In this document: positions 12,308 through 19,917 of the stretch, one piece after another
How positions within the stretch are numbered: position 1 is the stretch's first letter
Layout of the letters: each line of letters begins with the position of its first letter
Notes under the pieces: model-generated
Told to the model about the DNA's origin: nothing
Seen by the model: the letters and a program-made list of their open reading frames with translations, nothing else
Database searches by the model: none
Origin: a virus
Virus record (IMG/VR): IMGVR_UViG_3300028800_000323
Span: 1 to 22,928 of that record
Strand: one strand, 5' to 3'
DNA: 22,928 nt
Translations under genes and position numbers: made by a program

Positions 12308-14043
12308 CGCGCAGGCATCCCCAATGCACGTAGCTTCGCCGCGCCCGACGTACCTTGCAGCGCGTCACCAAGCGAGCGGCCCGTCGCGGCGGCCATCGAC
12401 CGCATGTCCCGACGTAACAGTTTGATTTCACTCAACAGCGCGTCAAACCCGGTACCCGGACCCAACGGCACAACCGCCTCGGGCCGCCCGGCCTCGGCAA
12501 CGTTCACGAGTTGCCCACCGGGTTGCGGCATGACAATGCCGCCGTGTGCGAGCGCCGGAATCAGCGTCTCGCCGCCCACGTTGACGTAGTGCCCGAACGC
12601 GCCAAGCTTGATCTGCGGGATTTTCAACGGCAGATGTAGAACGAAGTTCACCGCGTCCTTAAGACCGGCCGTCACTCCATGCCAGATACCCGAGAACAGG
12701 TTAGCGAGCTTGCCCGGCAGGCCCGTGAAGAACGATACGAGCCCGTCCCACCGTGCACGCACCCAATCGACCGTATCGGTTGCCGCGTTCTTGACGTTAT
12801 CGAAGGCGTGCACAACCGCGTCGAACGCTGTAACAAAAGCGTTCTTGACGGCCATCGCCGCGCCGGTCACGTCCTTAAAGACGCCCTGCACAATCGCGCG
12901 AAACGTCTCACTGTGCTTGTACGCGTAGACAAGCCCGGCCGCCAACGCGAGCACGGCCAAGACAACGAGAGCTATCGGGTTCATGCTCATTACGACGTTG
13001 AGTGCGGCCTGAACAGCGGTGAACGCCTTGGTGACCGCGCCCACTATCGTCATGGTCGTTTCATACGCGGCCCACGCGACCACGATTGCGCCGATACCGA
13101 TTGCGATGGACTGAAACAGCGTCTTATGGTCGTCGATGAACTTGAACAGCTTTACGAACACCGGGTAGATATCGTTCGTGACCAACTGCCCGAGCCGCTT
13201 AAGGACCGGCAGGACGTGCACGTCAAACCACGGCCCGGCCACTGTCCCAAACTTGAGGATGCCCTCGGTAATCTTGACGATGATCGGGAGGACCACCGTG
13301 ACGACCTTGGCCGACAAGTCCGTGAACATGTTCTTGGCCTTATTGAGTTGACCCGGTAGTGAGTCACCGGCCGCCTTTGCCGCGCCGCCGAACTTCTCCG
13401 TGAGCGCGTCGAGCATCAACTTTTGGGCGCCCATCATGTCGCCCGAATCTTGCATGGCCGTTATCGACGCCTTTTGCGCATCGGTGAACGTGACGCCAGT
13501 ACGCGCCAGTTTCGCCATACCCTTTTCGGGGTCGCTCAACGCCTTACCAAGTGTCTTAGCGGCGCCCGCCGAATCGGTACCCATGCGGGCGGCCATGTCC
13601 GCAGACAGTCCAATGGTCCGGTCGAACACGTCATTGTTCGCACCGGCCGCGTTCTTGACGTTGGTAAACGCCAACAGTTGCGCCTCGGCCGCCTTCACCG
13701 ACTCGTCAGTTTGCCCGGAGTAGTTCTGTATGGAGTCCGCGAGCTTGTCGAGGCCCGCGATGTTGGTTCCCGACGCGTCCTTCGTCGAGGTCAGCGCGGC
13801 GTTGAGTTGCGCCGTGACACCCGACTCGCTCTTGAGCTTGTCGAACCCGAGCTTGAAAACTTCACCGGCCGCGAACCCGACACCCATAACACCCGCGAGC
13901 GCCATACCGGTCTTCTTGAGGCTCTCGCCGATACCTGACGATTGCTCCTTGACGCCCGCTGACAGTTTCGCGCCGAACCCGGTAACGTCCGGATGAACGG
14001 GAAGGCTCGCAGTACCCGCAGATAGGGATTCACCCTCAGCCAT
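12304..14043 (-). CDS. Tape measure protein, 579 aa
   Basis: The ATG at 14043 overlaps the stop of the frameshifted chaperone (TAATG). It has typical tape-measure organisation: an Ala/Gly/Lys-rich helical N-terminus (LSAGVKEQSSGIGESLKKTGMAL with a hydrophobic AGVMGVGFAAGEV), a long helical middle, hydrophobic segments (TVVLPIIVKITEGI, IAIGIGAIVVAWAAY, PIALVVLAVLALAAGLVYAY) and the C-terminal AHGGIVMPQPGGQ...AEAGRPEAVVPLGP motif common to many phage tape measures. At about 0.15 nm per residue it implies a tail near 85-90 nm, on the short side. It sets tail length and probably aids DNA passage through the host membrane. Confidence 0.93.
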   Translation of the reverse strand: MAEGESLSAGTASLPVHPDVTGFGAKLSAGVKEQSSGIGESLKKTGMALAGVMGVGFAAGEVFKLGFDKLKSESGVTAQLNAALTSTKDASGTNIAGLDKLADSIQNYSGQTDESVKAAEAQLLAFTNVKNAAGANNDVFDRTIGLSADMAARMGTDSAGAAKTLGKALSDPEKGMAKLARTGVTFTDAQKASITAMQDSGDMMGAQKLMLDALTEKFGGAAKAAGDSLPGQLNKAKNMFTDLSAKVVTVVLPIIVKITEGILKFGTVAGPWFDVHVLPVLKRLGQLVTNDIYPVFVKLFKFIDDHKTLFQSIAIGIGAIVVAWAAYETTMTIVGAVTKAFTAVQAALNVVMSMNPIALVVLAVLALAAGLVYAYKHSETFRAIVQGVFKDVTGAAMAVKNAFVTAFDAVVHAFDNVKNAATDTVDWVRARWDGLVSFFTGLPGKLANLFSGIWHGVTAGLKDAVNFVLHLPLKIPQIKLGAFGHYVNVGGETLIPALAHGGIVMPQPGGQLVNVAEAGRPEAVVPLGPGTGFDALLSEIKLLRRDMRSMAAATGRSLGDALQGTSGAAKLRALGMPAR

Positions 14044-14704
14044 TAGTTACCACTCCCCGCCGCGTTGAACATGGCGACAAAATCGGTTAGCGACATAGTG
14101 ACCGGCCCCGATTGTTCGGGTTGCTCGGTCAGTTCGTGTGGACGGCGCACAGGCTCAGGCTTCGGGCCGCCCCACGCATACAACAGGTTGCGCAGGAGGT
14201 CGACCGTTTCGGCCTGTAGTTCCACGGCTGACGACCACGTAGAGGCTTCGCCGTAAAGATCACGCCCCAACGCGGAACCGTTGATTGGGATTCCATGCAC
14301 GAGCGCCAACACACGCCGACAACCCACCGCCTCCGGGCCGTAGCAAACGGCCCGGAGGTCAAGCGAGTAGTGATGTTGAAAGTCAGCCTCAAGCGCGGCC
14401 CAATGTTCGGCGAGGTACGCCGTCAGCCCTCGGATTCCCCCATAGATATTCCGTACAACTCAGACGCGAGAACCTCAAGGTCCGCAACGGAAAATCCGGC
14501 AGACAACAGCGCGTCTACCTCGGCCGGTTCGGCGAGGAACGTTGCGAGCCCGTCGCGTAGCTTGCCCTCGGACAACAGGTCACCCGCGAGGACCGGCAAC
14601 TCGGTACGGAAAGCGTATTCGCGTCCACCGAACTTGACCGTTTCCACGGCGTCACGCCCAGCGGCTTCCGCGCGTGCGGCCCGCTTCGCGTCAAGATCAA
14701 GCAT
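14043..14704 (-). CDS. Tail assembly chaperone G-T fusion by programmed -1 frameshift, 220 aa
   Basis: Reading starts at ATG 14704, follows the first chaperone to residue 89 (Gly codon at 14438-14440), slips back one base at GGGGGAA and continues in the -1 frame to TAA at 14043. The resulting sequence runs GIRGLTAYLAEHWAALEAD, then FQHHYSLDLRAVCYGPEA, then CRRVLALVHGIP, an uninterrupted downstream domain with the look of siphophage gpT domains. The open -1 frame begins within the first chaperone and has no stop before 14043. A free start (GTG at 14327) would drop the first 37 residues of this domain and has no ribosome binding site. In lambda-like phages gpG and gpGT bind the tape measure and recruit tail tube subunits. 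Confidence 0.85.
14423..14704 (-). CDS. Tail assembly chaperone G, 93 aa
   Basis: ATG 14704 lies 4 bases after the tail tube stop. A small acidic, helical protein with TVKFGGREYAFRTELPVLAGDLLSEGKLRDGLATF, the usual opening of actinophage G chaperones, ending ELYGISMGESEG. It is the unshifted product, normally far more abundant than the G-T fusion. The gene lies in the conserved position between tail tube and tape measure. Confidence 0.88.
   Translation of the reverse strand: MLDLDAKRAARAEAAGRDAVETVKFGGREYAFRTELPVLAGDLLSEGKLRDGLATFLAEPAEVDALLSAGFSVADLEVLASELYGISMGESEG
14435..14441 (-). other. Slippery site GGGGGAA for -1 frameshifting
   Basis: In the reading frame the codons are ATG GGG GAA at 14435-14443. 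Slipping back one base re-pairs GGG perfectly and GAA with GGA partly. It lies four codons before the stop of the G chaperone, the typical place. The site is also where the two open frames overlap. Confidence 0.8.
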
Positions 14705-14708
14705 CTAG

Positions 14709-15272
14709 TCAGACTCCCGAAACGGCGTGGTCAACGCCGAGAAGCTCGATTGAATCCGAGCCCGCCGTCTTGAGAACCAAGACCTCGAACGCGTACGAGA
14801 TTTCGGCCGACCGGCCAACCTTGATCGACGTAGGCAGGGTCAGGTATGCGGCCCGGGCGACATAGATACGCGCCGACACGGCCCCGTCCGTCCAGTCCAT
14901 GCCGAGCTTGAACTCTTGGTCATCGCCGGGCGCGAGCTCCGTCGTCGTGTACGCGCCGAGAAGGCCGGGAACAACGGTCACGCCCCACGCGTCTTGAAAC
15001 ACCGTGAGCGAGGATTGCTGCGCCTCGAACGCGAGTGAGCGCGTCAACGATTGCCGGATCAGGCGCACAACGTCGAGGACTTGCCACGAGTTGATTTGCA
15101 CTGTCTTGAGGTCAACCTTTGCGGTGAACCCGTCCTTGACTAGCCCGAGGTTCGTCCAGTTCGCGCCCCACGCCGACGTTGAGTCCGTGGGCGCCGCTGC
15201 GGCGCTCGTGCCCTTCCAAATCGCACCCGTGCCGCCGACTCGGATTTGGCTCGGGTCAAGTGCATTTGTCAT
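14709..15272 (-). CDS. Major tail (tube) protein, 187 aa
   Basis: ATG 15272 has an AAAGG-type ribosome binding site further upstream in the 16-base gap. The protein opens with TNALDPSQIRVGGTGAIWKG and contains WGANWTNLGLVKDGFTAKVDLKTVQIN. This 'region of a tube subunit with N-terminal arm and beta-barrel' pattern is common among siphophage tube proteins, with VVPGLLGAYTTTEL and a C-terminal SAEISYAFEVLVL strand. Size and place between tail terminator and chaperones fit. It polymerises as the tail tube around the tape measure. Confidence is high from context and moderate from sequence. Confidence 0.85.
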   Translation of the reverse strand: MTNALDPSQIRVGGTGAIWKGTSAAAAPTDSTSAWGANWTNLGLVKDGFTAKVDLKTVQINSWQVLDVVRLIRQSLTRSLAFEAQQSSLTVFQDAWGVTVVPGLLGAYTTTELAPGDDQEFKLGMDWTDGAVSARIYVARAAYLTLPTSIKVGRSAEISYAFEVLVLKTAGSDSIELLGVDHAVSGV

Positions 15273-15288
15273 GTGTGTTTGCTGCCTT

Positions 15289-15732
15289 TCAGTTCACGGG
15301 ATGCAAGGTCACCGTGGCGCGAGCCACGTACCGAGACAAGGGGGGTTGAGAAACGGGGTCAGGCATCCATAGAGGCCCAACGTCGATACGTGCGCCGCAT
15401 AGCACGGCCTCGGGAACCGTGTCGTCGGCGATGGCCGACAGACACGCCACTACTGCCGCGATCAGGTCCGCGCACTGCTTGGGGCCGTCCGGGTATTGCG
15501 CCGGGTCGGCCGGAATCATGGCGTCGACTTGAATCGCCGCGTCGTCGACCCACTGCCGCGTGACGGGCGTACCGCCGCCGCGATGAATCATCACTTGAGG
15601 CCACGACGGCGTATCCGGCAGGCGCGGCCCAATGTTGCCGGGGTCGATCAGGTCCGTAACCTCGGGCCGTGACCGTAGGTACTGAATCACTGCGAGCGTT
15701 GCGTCAGGAAACGCCACTATCGGATAGGGCAC
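15289..15732 (-). CDS. Tail terminator / tail completion protein, 147 aa
   Basis: The GTG at 15732 overlaps the upstream TAG by one base. Longer readings into the upstream gene are rejected. It shows VPYPIVAFPDATLAVIQYLRSRPEV, then GPRLPDTPSWPQVMIHRGGG and, near the end, VSQPPLSRYVARATVTLHPV. This arrangement (helix, strand with Pro/Trp, final strand) matches the small alpha/beta tail terminators (lambda gpU / gp17 type). Position before the tube gene agrees. It caps the tail tube before head joining. Confidence 0.8.
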   Translation of the reverse strand: MPYPIVAFPDATLAVIQYLRSRPEVTDLIDPGNIGPRLPDTPSWPQVMIHRGGGTPVTRQWVDDAAIQVDAMIPADPAQYPDGPKQCADLIAAVVACLSAIADDTVPEAVLCGARIDVGPLWMPDPVSQPPLSRYVARATVTLHPVN

Positions 15733-16055
15733 TACTTGCCGCCCTTCTTGAACTTGAGCCCGGCCATTGACGCGGCCGTGCGCAGAATCCAACGCGCCGG
15801 AAGGTTCCGACCGGGCGCCCCGAACTCGATGATTGCCGAGATTGGATCGGATGCGATGACACGCGCCCCGGCCTCGGTTTTCTCGGCCGTGATACCCGCA
15901 ACGTAATCGCCCGTGTCGTAGGGTGCGATTTCGCGCGCATACTCGGCCGCGTCCTCGGCAACCTCAAGGCACGCATCCCTAACACGGGCCATGTGCGCAA
16001 TCCGGGCCGAGAACGCTTCGTTGTAGTGAACCTCAAGAACACCGAACCCGATCAC
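15732..16055 (-). CDS. HK97 gp10-like head-tail protein, 107 aa
   Basis: The GTG at 16055 overlaps the upstream stop (GTGA). It has the family features: ACLEVAEDAAEYAREIAPYDTGDYVAGI, an APYDTGxY core that follows a helix, then IIEFGAPGRNLPARWILRTAA and a basic FKKGGK tail. Members of this family (HK97 gp10, PF04883-like) are minor proteins of the neck region. The gene lies between head closure and tail terminator genes as expected. Confidence 0.85.
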   Translation of the reverse strand: MIGFGVLEVHYNEAFSARIAHMARVRDACLEVAEDAAEYAREIAPYDTGDYVAGITAEKTEAGARVIASDPISAIIEFGAPGRNLPARWILRTAASMAGLKFKKGGK

Positions 16056-16399
16056 GTCGCCGCCGTCGTTTCCACGAGCGCACACTCAACATGCGAGACC
16101 GTGTTACCCACCAACGGGTTAACAACCTCATGCGGCAGGCCGTCGAGGGTGAACGTGTGCCCGCCCCACTCGATCCGATCCCGAACCGTGACCGCCGTAC
16201 CCGCTGGCAGGAACGCCCGCCAATGTGTGCGAACCGTCACCCGGTCGAGCATGACCTCATCCGAACTGACGTACTCGACATAACCCGACACGAACACCGG
16301 ATCGGTAAACGCTCGGGTCGGTAGCCCGTAGCTATCGTCGGGGCCGTCCACTGCGGGCCGGATCGTCACCGGCATTTGCATGAGTCGCACGGGTTGCAT
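16052..16399 (-). CDS. Head closure / head-tail joining protein, 115 aa
   Basis: ATG 16399 lies one base from the upstream stop. A beta-rich protein: VTIRPAV, DPVFVSGYVEYVSSDEVMLDRVTVRTHWRAFLP, TAVTVRDRIEWGGHTFTLDGLPHEV and HVECALVET. The sequence pattern RDRIEWGGHTFTLDG with strand-turn repeats is typical of siphophage head closure (gp16/stopper type) proteins. A second Met at 16381 could also be the start. It seals the connector after DNA packaging. Confidence 0.8.
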   Translation of the reverse strand: MQPVRLMQMPVTIRPAVDGPDDSYGLPTRAFTDPVFVSGYVEYVSSDEVMLDRVTVRTHWRAFLPAGTAVTVRDRIEWGGHTFTLDGLPHEVVNPLVGNTVSHVECALVETTAAT

Positions 16400-16400
16400 G

Positions 16401-16994
16401 TCAGGCCACGCCCGGCACGTCGTAGTCGTCGAGGATGATTTGGTCGAGCGGCGAGAACCCCTGCGCCGCTAACGCCTCATACCGCACGTCGTAGTTGCCG
16501 AGCTTCTCGGATTGAATGCCGGGGTTGAAGTTGATAATCCGCGCCGCCGTACCAAGGCACACGCCCATGAGGTCATCCGGTACTTCGTCGAGCCCGTGCG
16601 AGTAGGTGACACGCACAGTCCCCGGCTCGACCGGCCACACAATGCCGATACCGTCCCGCAGTGTCACGGTTCCGTTCGGCATGTCGACGAGGTACTGAGT
16701 CGGATCGGCCGCCACCCATTGCGCGTAGGCGAGCCCGTCCGTCGTCGTCTCCACCAATGTTACGTCGGTTACCGGCCGTTGCGGCAGGGTGACGATTCGG
16801 CCCGTGATCGGCCACAAAGTAGGCCGGGGGTTGAGGATAATCAGGTCAGCGTCAACCGCCACAATCTGTTGCCCGCGCAGATAGCGCCGGATCGCGCCCG
16901 ACGCTATCTGAATCGCAAGCTCAGCCGTGTACGTGTCAAGGTCGCGCTGCATGTACCCCGCGAGTTGCGTAGGGTCCGCGAGTAGCGTCGTCAT
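16401..16994 (-). CDS. Head-tail connector (adaptor) protein, 197 aa
   Basis: ATG 16994 is in an ATGA overlap with the upstream stop, which fixes the start. MTTLLADPTQLAGYMQRDLDTYTAELAIQIASGAIRRYLRGQ is a helical bundle region, followed by beta strands GRIVTLPQRPVTDVTLVE, an 80-residue strand-rich insert, and a C-terminal PDDLMGVCLGTAARIIN helix. This corresponds to gp6/gp15-type connector subunits below the portal. The insert (about 65-130) is longer than in the smallest members. Confidence 0.82.
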   Translation of the reverse strand: MTTLLADPTQLAGYMQRDLDTYTAELAIQIASGAIRRYLRGQQIVAVDADLIILNPRPTLWPITGRIVTLPQRPVTDVTLVETTTDGLAYAQWVAADPTQYLVDMPNGTVTLRDGIGIVWPVEPGTVRVTYSHGLDEVPDDLMGVCLGTAARIINFNPGIQSEKLGNYDVRYEALAAQGFSPLDQIILDDYDVPGVA

Positions 16995-18730
16995 TCGTAA
17001 ATCCACCCTTCCGGGTCACCCGTAGGCCGACGCGTAACGCTCCCAACAGGGCGCCGCGTAATGAGAGACACAGCCTTGACGATTGCCCGCCCGATTGCCT
17101 CCGGGTCCGCGATACCGGCCACGACCACGAGGACCGCGCCGGGCGTTGCAATCACGTCACCAATCGAGGTAACCGACGCGATACCGGCAGGCCCGAGGGT
17201 CACCGCGCCCGGCCACGTCACCGCCGCGCCTAACGCCTCGTGCGAGTCCAAACTCGGGGGCGCGACTAGGATGGCACCGGGAAGAACCCGCGATGCGCCC
17301 ACGGCCGCTAGGGACGCGATAGCGTCCACGTCGAGTTCAACCGGCCCCGGCAACATGGCCGCGAGTGCCGCGACAATCTCGCCGGAATCAATGCCGTGCG
17401 CCACAAGGAATGTTCCACCGGCACCCATGACCGGATGCCCCTCAGCCTCGGCCGACGCGATACCCGCGAGGTCGAGCAAAGCCGCGCCCGGAACGAGCAC
17501 GAGCCCGCCGAACCCCTCGACAGAATCGAGGCCGCCAGGACCTACAGTCACCGGGCCGGGCAGGATCACAACCGCCCCGAGGTCGAGCACGGAGTCGATA
17601 CCCGCCGCTGCCAACGTGGCCGCGCCCGGAGTAATCACCGTGCCGTCGACAACCTCGCCGGACGCAATGCCATTCGGTCCAACGATCACGGGCCCCGGCA
17701 GGATGCCGAGCGCGCCGAACGCCTCAGCCGAAGGAAGCGCCGTGAGTGCGATGCAATCCACCAACGCCAACGCGCCGAACGCCTCGGTCGACAACATGCT
17801 CAACAGCGCCAACGTGGCCGCGCCCGGAGACACAACCGTTGCGCCGACAAGCTCACCCGTGCCAATCGCACCGGGGTCAACCGCCGTTGGTCCGGGCGTG
17901 AGAGTAGGCGAACCAATCGGGTCGACGAGCGAAAGAATCTGCGCAGGCTTGAGAACCGGATCGAGCCATAGCGTCCCGAACGCCTCGGCCGTGCCAATGC
18001 CACTCGCCGTAACAACGGGCTTGAGGACACCCGAACCGGATGCCTCGGCCGACGCAATCGCATTGCCCGTCAAGCTCAGGTTTTGCGCAGGCCCCGGCCA
18101 ATACGTCGCCGTACCGTCGTCGAGCCGCGCGAGAGCCATCACGAAGTCGCAGGCCGTGACCGTGTTAGCGGCGTCCGGGCCAAGGTTAACTTGCGCGATG
18201 TTAGTCGAGCCCGTGTTCTGATTCGTTAACGCGCAACCCGTGAACTTCGCGGTCGGGCTGAACGCGTCATAGAAGTCGACGTTTATCGCGCCCGTTGTGG
18301 CCGAAACCGTGACGCCCACGTTGAGCCGGTACCATTGGCCGTACACGAGGGGCGTCGAGCCCGTCCACACGACCGACCCACTGAGTTGCACGAACGGCAT
18401 GTTCGAGGCGTTGACCAAGCACCGGACCAAGCTCGACGACGTGCGAATGTCGAACAGGTAATCATTCGTGCCGGGCATCGCCCTGTTGAACTTGAACAGC
18501 AAGGACGCGCTTACGTGCGTCGTCGCTAGGCCGGTCTTGATAACGCCGAAGTATTGGTTCGCCGTTTGCGGGCCGAGTATCGCCGTTGCGGCGCCGAGTC
18601 CTGCGAGGGCTTGCGCCGCCGAGAATGTCGCCGCAGGTGTGCCGCTACTGCCCCAACTAAACGGCGAGATTGCCGCCGACGTGACCGCCGCGCCATCGGT
18701 GCCCGTTAATAGACTTGTCCACTGAGTCAC
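16991..18730 (-). CDS. Adhesin-like fibre protein with lectin-like head and 23-residue repeats, 579 aa
   Basis: The GTG at 18730 has GGAGGG about 8 bases upstream, and the stop overlaps the connector gene start. Residues about 15-210 look like a concanavalin-A/LamG-type beta-sandwich (SASLLFKFNRAMPGTNDYLFDIR, WYRLNVGVTVSATTGAINVDFYD, VMALARLDDGTATYW), a fold often used to bind sugars. Residues 218-550 are about fifteen degenerate repeats built on G-I-x-S-x-E-A-x-G-x-x-V-x-x-P-G-x-V-x-x-x-P. In the last nine copies the anchor Ile/Leu recurs every 23 residues (355, 378, 401, 424, 447, then 471, 494, 517, 540). A short basic tail ends the protein. The repeats would form a long beta-rich stalk. 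The position between capsid and connector genes makes a head- or neck-attached fibre possible. Confidence 0.75.
   Translation of the reverse strand: MTQWTSLLTGTDGAAVTSAAISPFSWGSSGTPAATFSAAQALAGLGAATAILGPQTANQYFGVIKTGLATTHVSASLLFKFNRAMPGTNDYLFDIRTSSSLVRCLVNASNMPFVQLSGSVVWTGSTPLVYGQWYRLNVGVTVSATTGAINVDFYDAFSPTAKFTGCALTNQNTGSTNIAQVNLGPDAANTVTACDFVMALARLDDGTATYWPGPAQNLSLTGNAIASAEASGSGVLKPVVTASGIGTAEAFGTLWLDPVLKPAQILSLVDPIGSPTLTPGPTAVDPGAIGTGELVGATVVSPGAATLALLSMLSTEAFGALALVDCIALTALPSAEAFGALGILPGPVIVGPNGIASGEVVDGTVITPGAATLAAAGIDSVLDLGAVVILPGPVTVGPGGLDSVEGFGGLVLVPGAALLDLAGIASAEAEGHPVMGAGGTFLVAHGIDSGEIVAALAAMLPGPVELDVDAIASLAAVGASRVLPGAILVAPPSLDSHEALGAAVTWPGAVTLGPAGIASVTSIGDVIATPGAVLVVVAGIADPEAIGRAIVKAVSLITRRPVGSVTRRPTGDPEGWIYE
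17081..18079 (-). repeat. Protein-level tandem repeats, about 15 copies of 23 residues
   Basis: Encodes residues 218-550 of the fibre protein. At DNA level the copies are diverged, but pieces such as CGCCGAACGCCTC recur on the plus strand (17714 and 17769 regions). The same SAEAFGAL-type motif occurs twice in the N-terminus of the next protein upstream (18745-19836). The early copies are irregular (17-27 residues) and the later ones fixed at 23 (one step of 24). Confidence 0.8.
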
Positions 18731-18744
18731 GCGTTAGCCCTCCG

Positions 18745-19836
18745 TCAACTACTCGGGTGCAAAATGACCAACGGGTGCCCGTCAACTCGCGCGTTGCCCG
18801 ATTGAATGAAGTTCACGTTGGGATGAACGATGATGTCGTAACCGTCCCAATCGTTACCATCAAACAGTGAGTTCGTGATCGTGATCGGGCCCTCTTGCGC
18901 CGCATTGCCGGTCGATTGCAAGTTGATCGTTCCATACCAGCCGCCGCCGAACCGACACAGATTCCATGTGATATCGCCAACGGGCGAGACGTTCTGCGTA
19001 GTCAGGAACGACGAGTTTTGCTGCCCGAGTAGGCGTGGCCCCGAACCGTCATTCGGCCCGACCGTGCGTAGCGCGTGCCCGTCGCCTAGCGTTGGGTGCG
19101 TAATACCTGTGCCGTAAATGCGGCTGAACGTTGCGACCGTGCCGCCCGGAATCTGGCAGTTGTCGTTATGGGTACCGTTCACTTGGTCGATCAGGTAGTA
19201 AACGCAGTGGTCGAGGAATCCCCAATCGGCCGTGATGTTCAGCGGCCGGTAACCGTTGTGCATGTTATTGGGGCTCAGTTGGTCGCCGCCAACGTCCAGA
19301 ATCTTGAAGTCGTAGATACCGAACTCGGCGCCCGAAATCCCATTGGTGCCCTTGACCGGAACGTTCGGTTGGATCGTGAAGTGCTGAAAGTTAGGCTTGG
19401 CGCCCGTGAAGTGGCCGTTGGTGTCGATGTACCCGTTGGCGCTCGTGCCGTTATCGGCGCCGACAATCTCGAACCCGTCGCCCGTGATCCCGTTAATGCC
19501 AACGGTATTAGGCGCGCACCCGACCATGCCGTGTATCCGCCAACCGGATAGGTCTAGGCCGTCAGTGTTGAAGTTCCAAGAACGGCCGAGGTCCCGCAGG
19601 TTCGCGGGCACACCCTTGACGAGTCCCTGAAAACCCATCGGGTACACGCCGTCAGGGATCGTGGGCACAACGAGCCCGCCCGACAACACCAACGCGCCGA
19701 ACGCCTGCGCGGACGATATGCCCAGCGCTTGCATCCACGCGGCCGTAATCGGCGAGATCGAGAGCGCGCCGAACCTTTCCTCAGACGGGATACTCAACCG
19801 GCCATAGGTCGGCAGGGTCGGAACGTAAATACTCAC
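18745..19836 (-). CDS. Beta-helix spike-like protein, 363 aa
   Basis: The GTG at 19836 is preceded by GAGGGG at good spacing. The N-terminus (residues about 10-60: LSIPSEERFGALSIS and ISSAQAFGALVLSGG) carries two copies of the motif repeated in the adjacent fibre protein. The rest alternates Gly/Asn turns with short strands (DLSGWRIHGMVG, GIYDFKILDVGGDQ, GDITWNLCRFGGGWYGTINLQ, ITNSLFDGNDWDGYDIIVH), the rhythm of a right-handed parallel beta-helix as in phage tailspikes. Such spikes bind or cleave surface glycans. Possible acidic catalytic residues cannot be singled out. Shared motifs suggest it assembles with the neighbouring fibre. Confidence 0.72.
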   Translation of the reverse strand: MSIYVPTLPTYGRLSIPSEERFGALSISPITAAWMQALGISSAQAFGALVLSGGLVVPTIPDGVYPMGFQGLVKGVPANLRDLGRSWNFNTDGLDLSGWRIHGMVGCAPNTVGINGITGDGFEIVGADNGTSANGYIDTNGHFTGAKPNFQHFTIQPNVPVKGTNGISGAEFGIYDFKILDVGGDQLSPNNMHNGYRPLNITADWGFLDHCVYYLIDQVNGTHNDNCQIPGGTVATFSRIYGTGITHPTLGDGHALRTVGPNDGSGPRLLGQQNSSFLTTQNVSPVGDITWNLCRFGGGWYGTINLQSTGNAAQEGPITITNSLFDGNDWDGYDIIVHPNVNFIQSGNARVDGHPLVILHPSS

Positions 19837-19870
19837 GGGCGCCCCTCGCTACGTGCGTTGCATATTGCCC

Positions 19871-19901
19871 GGCAGGGAACGACACGTGGCCGTTCCCTGC
19901 C
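19871..19901 (-). terminator. Perfect 11-bp hairpin after the small structural gene
   Basis: GGCAGGGAACG (19871-19881) pairs perfectly with CGTTCCCTGCC (19891-19901) around a 9-base loop. It lies between the stop of the 143-aa gene (19918) and the spike start (19836). It may terminate part of the late transcripts or protect an upstream mRNA end. The strand shown is the transcribed direction. Confidence 0.75.
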
Positions 19902-19917
19902 AGACGATGTGCAACGG

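Noticed and set aside
14129-14392. Third minus-strand frame in the chaperone region (87 aa)
   Set aside because: It is the unshifted frame after the G chaperone stop. The -1 frame carries the chaperone-like sequence and runs to the tape measure start.
12459-14610. Further GGTACC-like sites inside tail genes (near 12463, 13576, 14604)
   Set aside because: They lack the flanking bases, tandem spacing and adjacent TTGACG of the three promoter sites. They are probably chance in GC-rich coding sequence.
17061-18221. Long plus-strand open frame (386 aa) opposite the fibre gene
   Set aside because: It is antisense to the repeat-coding region. Its Ala/Pro/Ser-rich sequence is the mirror of the GC-rich repeats, and it has no ribosome binding site or neighbouring coupled gene.
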